Part shown: positions 8,851 through 16,258 of the stretch, piece by piece
How positions within the stretch are numbered: the first letter of the stretch is position 1
Layout: the number at the start of each line of letters is the position of its first letter
IMG/VR virus record: IMGVR_UViG_3300012936_000124
Location: 1-28,218 of that record
DNA: 28,218 nt
Source: a virus
Direction: 5' to 3' (one strand)
Program-made: the position numbers and the translations under genes
Notes under the pieces: model-generated
Database searches by the model: none
Seen by the model: only the letters and a program-made list of their open reading frames with translations
Told to the model about the DNA's origin: nothing

Positions 8851-8871
8851 AAAAGGGGGGCATAGCCCCCC
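8851..8871 (-). terminator. Terminator-like hairpin after the coat gene
   Basis: On the minus strand a perfect 7-bp stem GGGGGGC / GCCCCCC with a 3-base loop (8855-8871) is followed directly by TTTT. It begins 8 bases after the coat stop codon and lies in front of the adaptor ribosome-binding site. It could reduce read-through so that coat is made in excess over connectors, or stabilise the coat mRNA 3' end. Confidence 0.65.
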
Positions 8872-8878
8872 GACAATC

Positions 8879-10024
8879 TTAGCCCATAACAGTGGCAATG
8901 AAGTCAGGCTTCCACGCCTTGTAACCCCATGCTGTTGCGACCTCGATCATTGTCTTGCGGTATCCCTTATACATACGGATCTCAAAAGTAAGTCCAGATG
9001 TTGGATCAGTTACAGTCTCAGACTCAACTGCCGCGTCACCGCCCTCTGGTACGGCTGGTGCACGAACTGCAAGCTCCATGGCTTGACGGTGCAAAGCAAC
9101 ATTTGCGGTGTAGTTGTTGCCAACAGTAATCGCGTTGTTGTCAGCAATTACAGCTCGCAGACCGGGAGGTCCAATAGCGAAGCTGCCGTTCGCAAGCGCT
9201 GTGTTGACAACGTAGGCGTTGTCCGAGTCAGCCGCGAAAGTTACAACATCACCAGCTAGGATTGTGCCAGAGCCGCCATCAGCAGTAATTGTGGTGTCAC
9301 CGACCGCACCTGCGCCGTTAACCAGCTTTGATGCTCCTGTGCCCTTAGTGTGTGATTGCACCTGTGCAGACTCTTTGATCATCATGCCTTGAAGGTCAAG
9401 GAGCGTTCCTTGTCGGAGCAAGTTGGTGCCGCCCGCTTCGTTCGCCTTTTGAAGCTGCGCAAGTTTACGAAGGTTCGCACCAGCAGCTGTGTCCATGACG
9501 AAAGAACACTGGCCATCATTAGTAGGCATGCCGTTGTCAACGAGAATACGGCGAGCGTCAGCCAGCAAGTCAAAATTACTACCGAAAGGAGTAGTCCCAG
9601 CAGTTCCGACAGCACGTGATGCATTTGTGTATGCCTCTTCAGCCAAATCAGCTTCAATTTCATTTGCGAGGGTACGCATAGCCTGAAGGATTTGGTCGCC
9701 GTAAACAGTCTGGAAGCCAATACCGTTGTTAAGGTGCAATACATCCTCGCCAGTGTATGGAATCTGCACTGATCGGCTGTTGTTGATAGTCAGAGTTTTG
9801 TTATCAACAGTCTGATCTGTACCTTCTGGGATACTCATAGACTCTGATACATTGACGGCTGTTGCTGCGCGAGTAAAGGACGCACGAATCACGTCACCCT
9901 TTGCCACACGCTCTGAGCCGTTTGCGTTGATAGTAATCGATGGGATAAAACCCACCAGCTCACGACCGACTACGTCTGCCGCTTTAAAGGCGTCTGCCGC
10001 CAAGTTAGTGAAGGTGTTAGCCAT
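8879..10024 (-). CDS. Major coat protein, P22 gp5-like with inserted domain
   Basis: 381 residues; strong ribosome-binding site AAGGAG before ATG at 10024. The N-terminal ANTFTNLAADAFKAADVVGRELVGFIPSI pattern and a C-terminal YRKTMIEVATAWGYKAWKPD resemble P22-type coat proteins of the HK97 fold. It follows a scaffold-like gene, as expected. Residues about 228-307 (LVNGAGAVGDTTITADGGSG, AGDVVTFA, DNNAIT) form a domain also present in the minor tail protein at 2996-3568. The coat subunits would build the icosahedral shell around the scaffold. A strong hairpin follows the gene. Confidence 0.9.
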   Translation of the reverse strand: MANTFTNLAADAFKAADVVGRELVGFIPSITINANGSERVAKGDVIRASFTRAATAVNVSESMSIPEGTDQTVDNKTLTINNSRSVQIPYTGEDVLHLNNGIGFQTVYGDQILQAMRTLANEIEADLAEEAYTNASRAVGTAGTTPFGSNFDLLADARRILVDNGMPTNDGQCSFVMDTAAGANLRKLAQLQKANEAGGTNLLRQGTLLDLQGMMIKESAQVQSHTKGTGASKLVNGAGAVGDTTITADGGSGTILAGDVVTFAADSDNAYVVNTALANGSFAIGPPGLRAVIADNNAITVGNNYTANVALHRQAMELAVRAPAVPEGGDAAVESETVTDPTSGLTFEIRMYKGYRKTMIEVATAWGYKAWKPDFIATVMG

Positions 10025-10036
10025 TGCTAATTCTCC

Positions 10037-10690
10037 TTAATCAATAATTGTCCCGCCGTTTTTGAGGAACATGGCTTTATCCATAGAGGACATTGCCCGC
10101 CATTCCTCGCCCGACATTTCGTTTGACCTTTGAGCCTCACCCTCAGTCCTAACAGCCCCACCGCCTTGCGCTTGACTGCCGTCAACAAGGAAATCATAGC
10201 TATCTCTAGCCGATCCCTCAAGCTCATCGAGTGTCTGTGCAGACACCTGACCATTGCTATCTAACACCTTTAACTCGCCCTCGACAAGTGTTAAGCGCCC
10301 AATTAACTCTTTTTGCAGTAACTCCCCTTTGCGAGAGTCTTTTGTGAGCTTCATGGCAATTTTAGCAGCTGCCTCCCGCTTTTTTGCCTCTTCCCCCTGC
10401 TTTACGAAGCTACCAATTTCTGAACGTAACTCCTCAATGCGTTCTGCCATCGCTTTGTTTTCTTGCCGCAGCCTTTCATCGGGATCTTGTGGTTGCTGCT
10501 GCATAGTGGATAGCTCTTCATTCGCCTGTTGTAATGTTTTGACCTTGCCGAGCAGCTCACTATTTTTGTTTTTCAGGCCAGTGACCTCTTGCTCAATAAT
10601 AGGGGCTGCCATTGCTTTGGCTTGATCTTCAATGTGCGCCTGTAATGCTTGACGCGTTTCGTCTGCTAAATCAAGTGTGTCTAAATCCAT
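10037..10690 (-). CDS. Scaffold protein
   Basis: 217 residues, strongly charged and helical. Residues about 35-125 (LKNKNSELLGKVKTLQQANE, then ERIEELRSEIGSFVKQGEEA) predict a coiled coil. The C-terminal part (EMSGEEWRAMSSMDKAMFLK) is a small helix-turn-helix-like end similar to scaffold coat-binding domains. It sits directly before the coat gene with a 12-base gap. It should guide procapsid assembly and leave before packaging. The overall composition rather than a sequence signature supports this. Confidence 0.75.
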   Translation of the reverse strand: MDLDTLDLADETRQALQAHIEDQAKAMAAPIIEQEVTGLKNKNSELLGKVKTLQQANEELSTMQQQPQDPDERLRQENKAMAERIEELRSEIGSFVKQGEEAKKREAAAKIAMKLTKDSRKGELLQKELIGRLTLVEGELKVLDSNGQVSAQTLDELEGSARDSYDFLVDGSQAQGGGAVRTEGEAQRSNEMSGEEWRAMSSMDKAMFLKNGGTIID

Positions 10691-10718
10691 ATTTCGGCCT
10701 CGCCTTACCGCCTAGCGG

Positions 10719-11738
10719 TTATGTAAATAAATCATCATCAATCCCTAGCTCATCAAGGGACAACACATTACCTCTGTCATCAACAAACCTGTCTAATGAC
10801 AACCTACGTGAGCGAAACAGTTTTGCTCTTGCAGGACCCAGCACTCGATCTTGAAATGCTGGACTTTGCTTTCGTAGCCATTGTGCGTATGTGGTATCAC
10901 CAGACACATCCGCTTTGACATCACCCTTTGATGGCCGCGTACCTTTTATATCTTTACCTAAGTCAAACTCAGGGTTTACAACGAAAGTAATCGTTGAGCG
11001 ACAGTTAAAGTGCGCTGGCGGCTTTGGGTTTCTGTCATCAATTTCGTATATTTTGCCATCACGTGAGGCGCAGATCAAAGAGGTTCTGCTATCTAATGTT
11101 GCTACCCATTTGTAGCCTTCTAGAATGTCAGTGTTTTGTTTAATCGTTTCATTGCGAGCAGTGTTTGCTGCGTAATTGGTTACTGTCCGCGCAAGCGTCA
11201 TTGCTCTGCGCTCTTGTGTTGGGGCTATTGCACGTATGGAGTCCGCAATTTCTTCATTAGATGTTCCTAGCAATATACCCTCACGCAACAACGTCTGTAC
11301 CTTTTCCGCATTCATAACCCCGAAGTCCTCAAGGGCATCACGTATTTTGTATCCCCTAATAGGCTCAATATTCATCACATTGCCGAACACCGCTTGATTC
11401 ACTTGCTGCGCGGCTATTTGCTCAAAGCGGCTTTCCACTTTCGCTGACATCATCTTGGCTACATAGTTAGCTTCATACTCAGCGAAGCGCTCAAGTTCTG
11501 AAATTAGATTTTCAGTATGGCCAGTATTTAAAGTGATAAGGTATTGATAAAGCTCTGAAATTAAAGCGGCATTACGCTGCTGGTTGTCACCAAACGGTTC
11601 TGCCTCCATGCGCTCCACCACTGACAAAATGGCGTTACGCACGAACTGAGCGGCCTCATTTTCTCGACCCCTTGCATACCTGAGGACAAAAATCTGGTGT
11701 CGTGTCAGTGCGTCTTGAATATCATCGTTTGCCGACAC
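10719..11738 (-). CDS. Minor head protein (SPP1 gp7 / Mu gpF-like head morphogenesis)
   Basis: 339 residues, with a GTG start at 11738 inside the end of a small basic gene. The C-terminal region holds the family signature: RTVTNYAANTARNE at 184-197, then YKWVATLDSRTSLICASRDG at 209-228 and PPAHFNCRSTITFVV at 240-254, with Cys223, His243 and Cys246. Members bind portal or capsid interior and are ejected or needed for DNA delivery in SPP1. Its position between portal and scaffold is standard. Confidence 0.85.
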   Translation of the reverse strand: MSANDDIQDALTRHQIFVLRYARGRENEAAQFVRNAILSVVERMEAEPFGDNQQRNAALISELYQYLITLNTGHTENLISELERFAEYEANYVAKMMSAKVESRFEQIAAQQVNQAVFGNVMNIEPIRGYKIRDALEDFGVMNAEKVQTLLREGILLGTSNEEIADSIRAIAPTQERRAMTLARTVTNYAANTARNETIKQNTDILEGYKWVATLDSRTSLICASRDGKIYEIDDRNPKPPAHFNCRSTITFVVNPEFDLGKDIKGTRPSKGDVKADVSGDTTYAQWLRKQSPAFQDRVLGPARAKLFRSRRLSLDRFVDDRGNVLSLDELGIDDDLFT

Positions 11739-11826
11739 GCTTTGTCTTCTTGGCCTTTTTAGCTGCTGCCGCCTTTTTCTTGCCCGCCTTCGTGTATGGG
11801 AATTTTTTTCCGTTTACCATTGGCAT
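11722..11826 (-). CDS. 34-residue lysine-rich protein
   Basis: Short frame from ATG at 11826 to TGA at 11722: begins MPMVNGKKFPYTKAGKKK and ends KRVGKR, with 12 Lys and 2 Arg in 34 residues. It starts one base after the upstream stop and overlaps the GTG start of the minor head gene by 17 bases, so it fits the operon. Very small proteins with the opening MPMV(N/G)GKK(F/Y)PYT occur in other phage head operons, to my recollection. Function unknown; nucleic-acid or capsid-interior binding is plausible from charge alone. Confidence 0.7.
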   Translation of the reverse strand: MPMVNGKKFPYTKAGKKKAAAAKKAKKTKRVGKR

Positions 11827-11827
11827 G

Positions 11828-12130
11828 TCATGACCCCTTTTTCCATTTCATTGATTTGCTTTTCGTCTTGCTTGGTGACCACTTTACCTTATCCGCCCAC
11901 CACGCTGGAGACATTTTACCTCGAGCAATGTTTTTTGCGTGACGCGATTTGAACGCTTTACGCTGCCCTACTGTTTGATTTGTTTTGACGCCCTGTTGAC
12001 CGAAACGAATTAGCTTGGTTTTGTCGCCCTCTTTGGCGTAAACCATATGTGATTTAGTTGGATGGTTAGGAGTGCGCTTAGGCTTGTTGTAGCCCGACAA
12101 TCCGTATTTTTTTAGCTTTGGATCAGTCAT
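11828..12130 (-). CDS. Small basic phage head-operon protein, unknown function
   Basis: 100 residues from the ATG at 12130, which makes an ATGA overlap with the preceding stop; the longer frame from 12175 lies inside the upstream gene and is rejected. Contains KKYGLSGYNKPKRTPNHPTK near the start, LIRFGQQGVKT in the middle and RHAKNIARGKMSPAWWADKV near the end. These patterns recur in small phage proteins of unknown function. Rich in Lys and aromatic residues. Encoded among structural genes, so it may be a capsid-internal or DNA-associated protein, but no activity can be stated. Confidence 0.72.
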   Translation of the reverse strand: MTDPKLKKYGLSGYNKPKRTPNHPTKSHMVYAKEGDKTKLIRFGQQGVKTNQTVGQRKAFKSRHAKNIARGKMSPAWWADKVKWSPSKTKSKSMKWKKGS

Positions 12131-12393
12131 TTTTTGGCTCGCTTCTTTTTGCGATGCTCTTGTATTTTTTTCCATTGTGCGGCATCAACGGATCTAGCTT
12201 TGCCGCCTGTAAGCACTGAGTTTACTCGAGCCATAGCCCATGCAGACGGGCTGACCCCTGGTCTGCGACCAGATGTTACAGCCGCGCCCATGCCTTTGAG
12301 GTAAATTGACTTCAACGCGCCGTATGGAGCATTTGCCTCCTTGGCTTTACGCTGTAGCGCTTTTTTTGCCCTATCGTTTATTTTTGCGGCCAT
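12127..12393 (-). CDS. Small basic phage protein with RPGxSPxAWAMARVNS motif
   Basis: 88 residues from the ATG at 12393. A longer frame begins at 12510 but would lie wholly in the upstream gene. The conserved-looking core is GRRPGVSPSAWAMARVNSVL, followed by an extremely basic tail (KKKRAKK). I recognise this core from small uncharacterised phage proteins near portal and capsid genes. It overlaps the upstream stop by 23 bases and the next gene by 4. Function unknown. Confidence 0.72.
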   Translation of the reverse strand: MAAKINDRAKKALQRKAKEANAPYGALKSIYLKGMGAAVTSGRRPGVSPSAWAMARVNSVLTGGKARSVDAAQWKKIQEHRKKKRAKK

Positions 12394-12622
12394 ATCGTTT
12401 CTCGTATGCTTTGGTATGTTTACTTTTCGGCGTTTTTCGTTTCTTGCCTGACGGGGTTTTGTCGCCGGCAAGCGGTCCAGTAACTTGACCTGTTTTTCGC
12501 ATGCGATCAAGCTGTGCTAGCCGTTTGCGTCTTTGCTCGCCCGTAAGCCCTGCAACGTATTTGGCTGGAACCATATTGCCCGCAGGAGTCTTTACCTTTG
12601 CTGGACCACGCTTTTTTTTCAT
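12371..12622 (-). CDS. Small lysine/arginine-rich protein after portal
   Basis: 83 residues; ATGA overlap with the portal stop. It has 18 Lys and 10 Arg, about one residue in three, mostly in the C-terminal half (KKRKTPKSKHTK, EKRYGRKNKR). The N-terminal half has a short helical part (LTGEQRRKRLAQLDRM). Nothing identifies a family. Its composition suggests DNA or RNA contact. It is the first of four consecutive very basic small genes. Confidence 0.65.
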   Translation of the reverse strand: MKKKRGPAKVKTPAGNMVPAKYVAGLTGEQRRKRLAQLDRMRKTGQVTGPLAGDKTPSGKKRKTPKSKHTKAYEKRYGRKNKR

Positions 12623-14013
12623 ACTGGACTTAAATCCTCTAGCTCGTCGCGCACATCATCAAGGGTGCGCTCACCCTCAATAATGCCAGCAGCCCGCAAT
12701 CTGTTAAATATGTCCTGATCGCTTATTATCTGTCTATCCATTAGCTGGACCATAGACATAATAAGCTGCGGATCAACAGACTTATCGTAAAATTCTTTGT
12801 TGATAATTATTTGGACATCATCTGCTACACCCATAAACTCACCGCACCACGAAATACATTTTTTCAGCGCTGAACTAAGGTTGCCGACAATATCACCCAA
12901 TACAGAATTTTCAGATGCGAAGCGTATACGCGCACCCTCAGCTGTTTCATTACTCCCGCGATCCGTGATAATACGAGCGCCAATAGCCACCATCTGCTGT
13001 TCTTTTGCCTTCATCGCTTCTAATACAAGACTGTTCGCGTTTGGCTGAAGCAACGTCGCGGATCCGGTTTCACCTAACAAGTGACCTGCACGTGAACCTA
13101 ATTTGATCCCGTCAGGATTGCTTTCCTCAAACTGCTCTGCGCTAAGGCTGGTGGTCAGAAAAAGTGTAGGCTGCCCAGTGATGAAACAGCTTTCCTCATA
13201 GTCTGCGCTGTTACGGTAATGAGCGATGTTAACCTCGGCTATGTCCGCTAAGGGCGCGTCATCTACGGTTGAGTCATTGTTTTTTGACCCAACGAACAGA
13301 GCAGGAATCTCTGTCCAGCGTGTACCGTCTGATTTAGTAGGGAAAAACTCCTCGGTAAAAGGCATTTCTTCACGGTAGATTTGCTGGCTATAGCCCTCAG
13401 GACGCAACCGCAACACCCTATATTGGACTTCGACATCATGCTCAAACTCGTCTGCTGAAACGCTGTAATTTTCAGCGAGCACAATTTTGGTCAGCAGTTT
13501 CCTGCCATTAACTGCTTCAGTCTTCCAGTTAATGACTTGTTCACAGTCGTAAGGAACGACGTTAGCTTTTAAGCCCAGCGAATTGACTTGCTCTCGCGTC
13601 AGTCCCTCATCTGCCTGTGGGTAGTCAACCAGCAAAAAGGATCGTCCACACTCAAGAAGGTTTGCAAGCTCATCTTTTGCAAGCTGCTCTAAGCTAAGGC
13701 CATCACCTGTAGCATCGTTAATTAAGTAATCAAGCCCGCTGGGAATATCTATAGCTGGCTCTTTTCTAAATGCTGCGCCGACAAGCGCATTTTTGGTTCT
13801 GCCGGTAAAGTTGGCGAACACTGCTCTCGTAATGTATTGGCGGTATCTGAGAGTTCCGGTGCCAAGACGCTCATCTAGCGTATCAGGATCAGGCACGGGC
13901 AGATATATGTGCTTTTTTTCTTTGACAGCTACTGAACCCTTTACGGCGTCGCGAGTACGCGACCATATAGGCTTGTATAGCTCATACTTCGGATGCGGTG
14001 TGCTAACAGGCAT
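12619..14013 (-). CDS. Portal protein (DUF4055-type)
   Basis: 464 residues. The N-terminus (PHPKYELYKPIWSRTRDAVKG, about 4-24) and the segments FTGRTKNALVGAAFRKEP and SFLLVDYPQ match the DUF4055 phage portal group. A helical ETAEGARIRFASENSVL region and C-terminal MDRQIISDQDIFNRLRAAG are also typical. It lies directly after terminase large subunit and before head genes. Twelve copies would form the unique capsid vertex through which DNA enters and leaves. Confidence 0.88.
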   Translation of the reverse strand: MPVSTPHPKYELYKPIWSRTRDAVKGSVAVKEKKHIYLPVPDPDTLDERLGTGTLRYRQYITRAVFANFTGRTKNALVGAAFRKEPAIDIPSGLDYLINDATGDGLSLEQLAKDELANLLECGRSFLLVDYPQADEGLTREQVNSLGLKANVVPYDCEQVINWKTEAVNGRKLLTKIVLAENYSVSADEFEHDVEVQYRVLRLRPEGYSQQIYREEMPFTEEFFPTKSDGTRWTEIPALFVGSKNNDSTVDDAPLADIAEVNIAHYRNSADYEESCFITGQPTLFLTTSLSAEQFEESNPDGIKLGSRAGHLLGETGSATLLQPNANSLVLEAMKAKEQQMVAIGARIITDRGSNETAEGARIRFASENSVLGDIVGNLSSALKKCISWCGEFMGVADDVQIIINKEFYDKSVDPQLIMSMVQLMDRQIISDQDIFNRLRAAGIIEGERTLDDVRDELEDLSPV

Positions 14014-14045
14014 TTTGACAGCCTCACGTAATAATCACCGCTTAA

Positions 14046-15275
14046 TCATACGGCAAAACTAAAGCGGACGTTAGACACTGGCCTCATGATTGGCATTTCA
14101 TAGGCCACCACATACGTTGTAGCATCATTTTGATGGTCGAATCCAGTGGTTTTGTCAGGCTCTCCATTGCGATAGCTTTGCTGCTCAAGGCATTCCGCCA
14201 CCCGTTTACATTTATTTGCGTTAATCCATACGCGCCCCTGCTCTAGCGCTGCGTTCATCGCATGCACTCTGTCCCTGACTGCTGGGTTGGTTTTTTTGAC
14301 CCTTATAGCAAAACCTGCCTGCTCCATTAAGGCTATGTCACTGAGTGCGGCGTTTGTCGTGTTGCGGTTACGGCCTGATGCGTCAGGATACATATAGATC
14401 ATATGATTGCTGTACCTGCTTAGAATAATGTCGATCATGTCCCTTGTGTCTTTCATATCCACAAGCTCATCCACCGCGTGGAGGCCGTCTTCTCGCTGCA
14501 CAAATATGGTCGCGGCTTGTTGCAGCACGTTGAAGTCACAGCCGATGAGCAAAGGCTCGCCATCCTGCACTTCTTCATCACTGCCATTTACGTCACGGTC
14601 ATAGCTGCTATAAACCGTTCCGCTGTTAAGGTTTACGAACTCCCCCTCAAGATAGGCCGCCAGCAAATTGGCTGAGTATGTTTCTTCAAGAGTGGCAATG
14701 TAGTTAGGCGGTAGGTGCTTTTGGTTTGACCTAGTAGGAGCTTTTATCAATTGATAGCTAGGGCTGGGGTTTTTCTTCCATTTCTCATAGACAAACCTAA
14801 ACCCCTCAGGCGTTGTACCTACTGACACACTGTTGATACCCACTGTTTTTTTCTGCCGGTTACGAGCAATTATTTGCTCCCATGCTCGCTTTGCTTTTTC
14901 CATAGGCAGGGTGTCAAGCTCGTCAATGAAGCTATCACTTACCTCGTAGCCTACAATACGGTCAGGGTTATCTAGCGTTCTGAAAATAATTCGCTTGCCG
15001 TTTACGTATACAGCATGCTCGCCACGGTTAATTTTGAAAGGTATACCGATACCGCTCAGTATCTCCTCAAACCGCGGATAACATATGTCGCTGACCAGCC
15101 CATAAGTTGGCATGTAATATGCAAGGTCTCGACCGTCACCAAAAACCTTCGCCAGCGTTCTCAGTATCAAGGCGTGTGTTTTGCCTGATCCAAAGCCCCC
15201 AACAAACGCGGGGAAGGGCGCATCAGAGTTTATGAATTCAGCTTGAGGCTTGCTGGCTGTTGTCTCCAGAATCAT
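14046..15275 (-). CDS. terL: Terminase large subunit
   Basis: 409 residues. Residues 25-33 (VGGFGSGKT) are the Walker A loop and 114-121 (DSFIDELD) the Walker B with the catalytic Glu119. The C-terminal nuclease part shows acidic residues in the expected places: GCDFNV (Asp247), YPDASG (Asp298) and FDHQNDA (Asp380/384). It overlaps the small subunit gene by 38 bases. The protein cuts concatemeric DNA and pumps it into the procapsid. The packaging strategy cannot be read from this sequence with confidence. Confidence 0.94.
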   Translation of the reverse strand: MILETTASKPQAEFINSDAPFPAFVGGFGSGKTHALILRTLAKVFGDGRDLAYYMPTYGLVSDICYPRFEEILSGIGIPFKINRGEHAVYVNGKRIIFRTLDNPDRIVGYEVSDSFIDELDTLPMEKAKRAWEQIIARNRQKKTVGINSVSVGTTPEGFRFVYEKWKKNPSPSYQLIKAPTRSNQKHLPPNYIATLEETYSANLLAAYLEGEFVNLNSGTVYSSYDRDVNGSDEEVQDGEPLLIGCDFNVLQQAATIFVQREDGLHAVDELVDMKDTRDMIDIILSRYSNHMIYMYPDASGRNRNTTNAALSDIALMEQAGFAIRVKKTNPAVRDRVHAMNAALEQGRVWINANKCKRVAECLEQQSYRNGEPDKTTGFDHQNDATTYVVAYEMPIMRPVSNVRFSFAV

Positions 15276-15603
15276 CCTCGACCACCCTAAACCCGCTTAT
15301 CTTGACTGTTCCCTCTAGCACTGATTGATCTTGTTGGCCAAGCCAGTTTTTGCCCAGCCATATCATCATTGAAGGGTTGCCCTCCATAGCTGCCTGATAT
15401 TGCCGGCGTCTAAGTGATATTTTGCCGCTGTGTCTTTTTTGTGCGAAACAGTCCGAAAAACCCTTACCACGTTCACGCTTACATATAGCGTTGAGGGTGT
15501 CGTAGTCGATGTTAAAGAACGCCGCTATCTCTTCTCCGGTGCATTGAATAGCGCATAGCTTTTCAAAGTCATCCCAGTCTATCTCCTTGAGTGGCCTTGC
15601 CAT
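15238..15603 (-). CDS. terS: Terminase small subunit
   Basis: 121 residues. N-terminal helix-turn-helix (FEKLCAIQCTGEEIAAFFNI, then DTLNAICKRE) and the segment GNPSMMIWLGKNWLGQ at about 75-90 are characteristic of phage small terminases. It overlaps the ParB-like gene upstream by 35 bases and terL downstream. It should recognise the packaging site and load the large subunit. Confidence 0.88.
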   Translation of the reverse strand: MARPLKEIDWDDFEKLCAIQCTGEEIAAFFNIDYDTLNAICKRERGKGFSDCFAQKRHSGKISLRRRQYQAAMEGNPSMMIWLGKNWLGQQDQSVLEGTVKISGFRVVEDDSGDNSQQASS

Positions 15604-16258
15604 TTACTGAGTCCTCATATTGCCTAGCAATCTTGATTTGGTTCTTTGTGACCCACGCCTTCTTGTACTCAGCATCCTCAAACAGCTTTGAGAATCCGGT
15701 GATATGCTTCAGCCTCAGTAACTCCTCTGGCTCCATGCCAAGCTCGTTACATATAGCTGCGTCCTCCCATCCGTTATCAAGCATTTTGAACACCATGTTG
15801 CTCATACCGGTTACTGAGTGTTTACCTCTGGCGCGATTATGCCTGACTGTGGAGGCCATGCGATCATTTATTGACTTATTCAGCACAACAATAGGCAGAC
15901 GTCCGTGATTGCGCTCACGAATATCTGCATTGTTTTTGCATGTGTAGTAACGGTGAAAGCCGTCAATAATCACGTATTTATTTAGCTCATCATCGTAAAT
16001 GGTGACCACTGGCTGTGTGTAGCCGTCATTTTTGATTGATGTGTAGAGCAGCTGCATTTCTTTGTTAGCGACACTGTTGGGGTTGTAGTCATTAGGGCTG
16101 ACCATTTCAATCGGAACCCAGTGAATCATGTCTACCGGCTGCTGCTGTGTTGGGCTGTTCTGATGCAGGTACATACGAGCTTCATGCAATGCCTGTACCG
16201 GATCGTCTGCTGCGTTTATGGCATCAACTAGCGATTTTAACTCTGCTTCCATCAGCAT
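15569..16258 (-). CDS. ParB/sulfiredoxin-fold protein, IbrB-like
   Basis: About 229 residues from the ATG at 16258, chosen because GGAG lies 8 bases upstream; a frame from 16303 also exists. The fold signature is clear: VIIDGFHRYYTCK and later TVRHNRARGKH (the ParB box II-like NRARG). A C-terminal helical part resembles a KorB/HTH-like segment (DAAICNELGMEPEELLRLK). It overlaps the PAPS-reductase-like gene by 35 bases. That pairing is the same as IbrA-IbrB in E. coli prophages, where they affect expression of eib genes. ParB-fold proteins can be CTPases, nucleases or DNA-modification partners; which applies here is unknown. Confidence 0.82.
   Translation of the reverse strand: MLMEAELKSLVDAINAADDPVQALHEARMYLHQNSPTQQQPVDMIHWVPIEMVSPNDYNPNSVANKEMQLLYTSIKNDGYTQPVVTIYDDELNKYVIIDGFHRYYTCKNNADIRERNHGRLPIVVLNKSINDRMASTVRHNRARGKHSVTGMSNMVFKMLDNGWEDAAICNELGMEPEELLRLKHITGFSKLFEDAEYKKAWVTKNQIKIARQYEDSVNGKATQGDRLG

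Noticed and set aside
8358-8876. Long start at 8876 for the adaptor gene
   Set aside because: It would translate through the terminator-like hairpin; the ATG at 8834 has a good ribosome-binding site.
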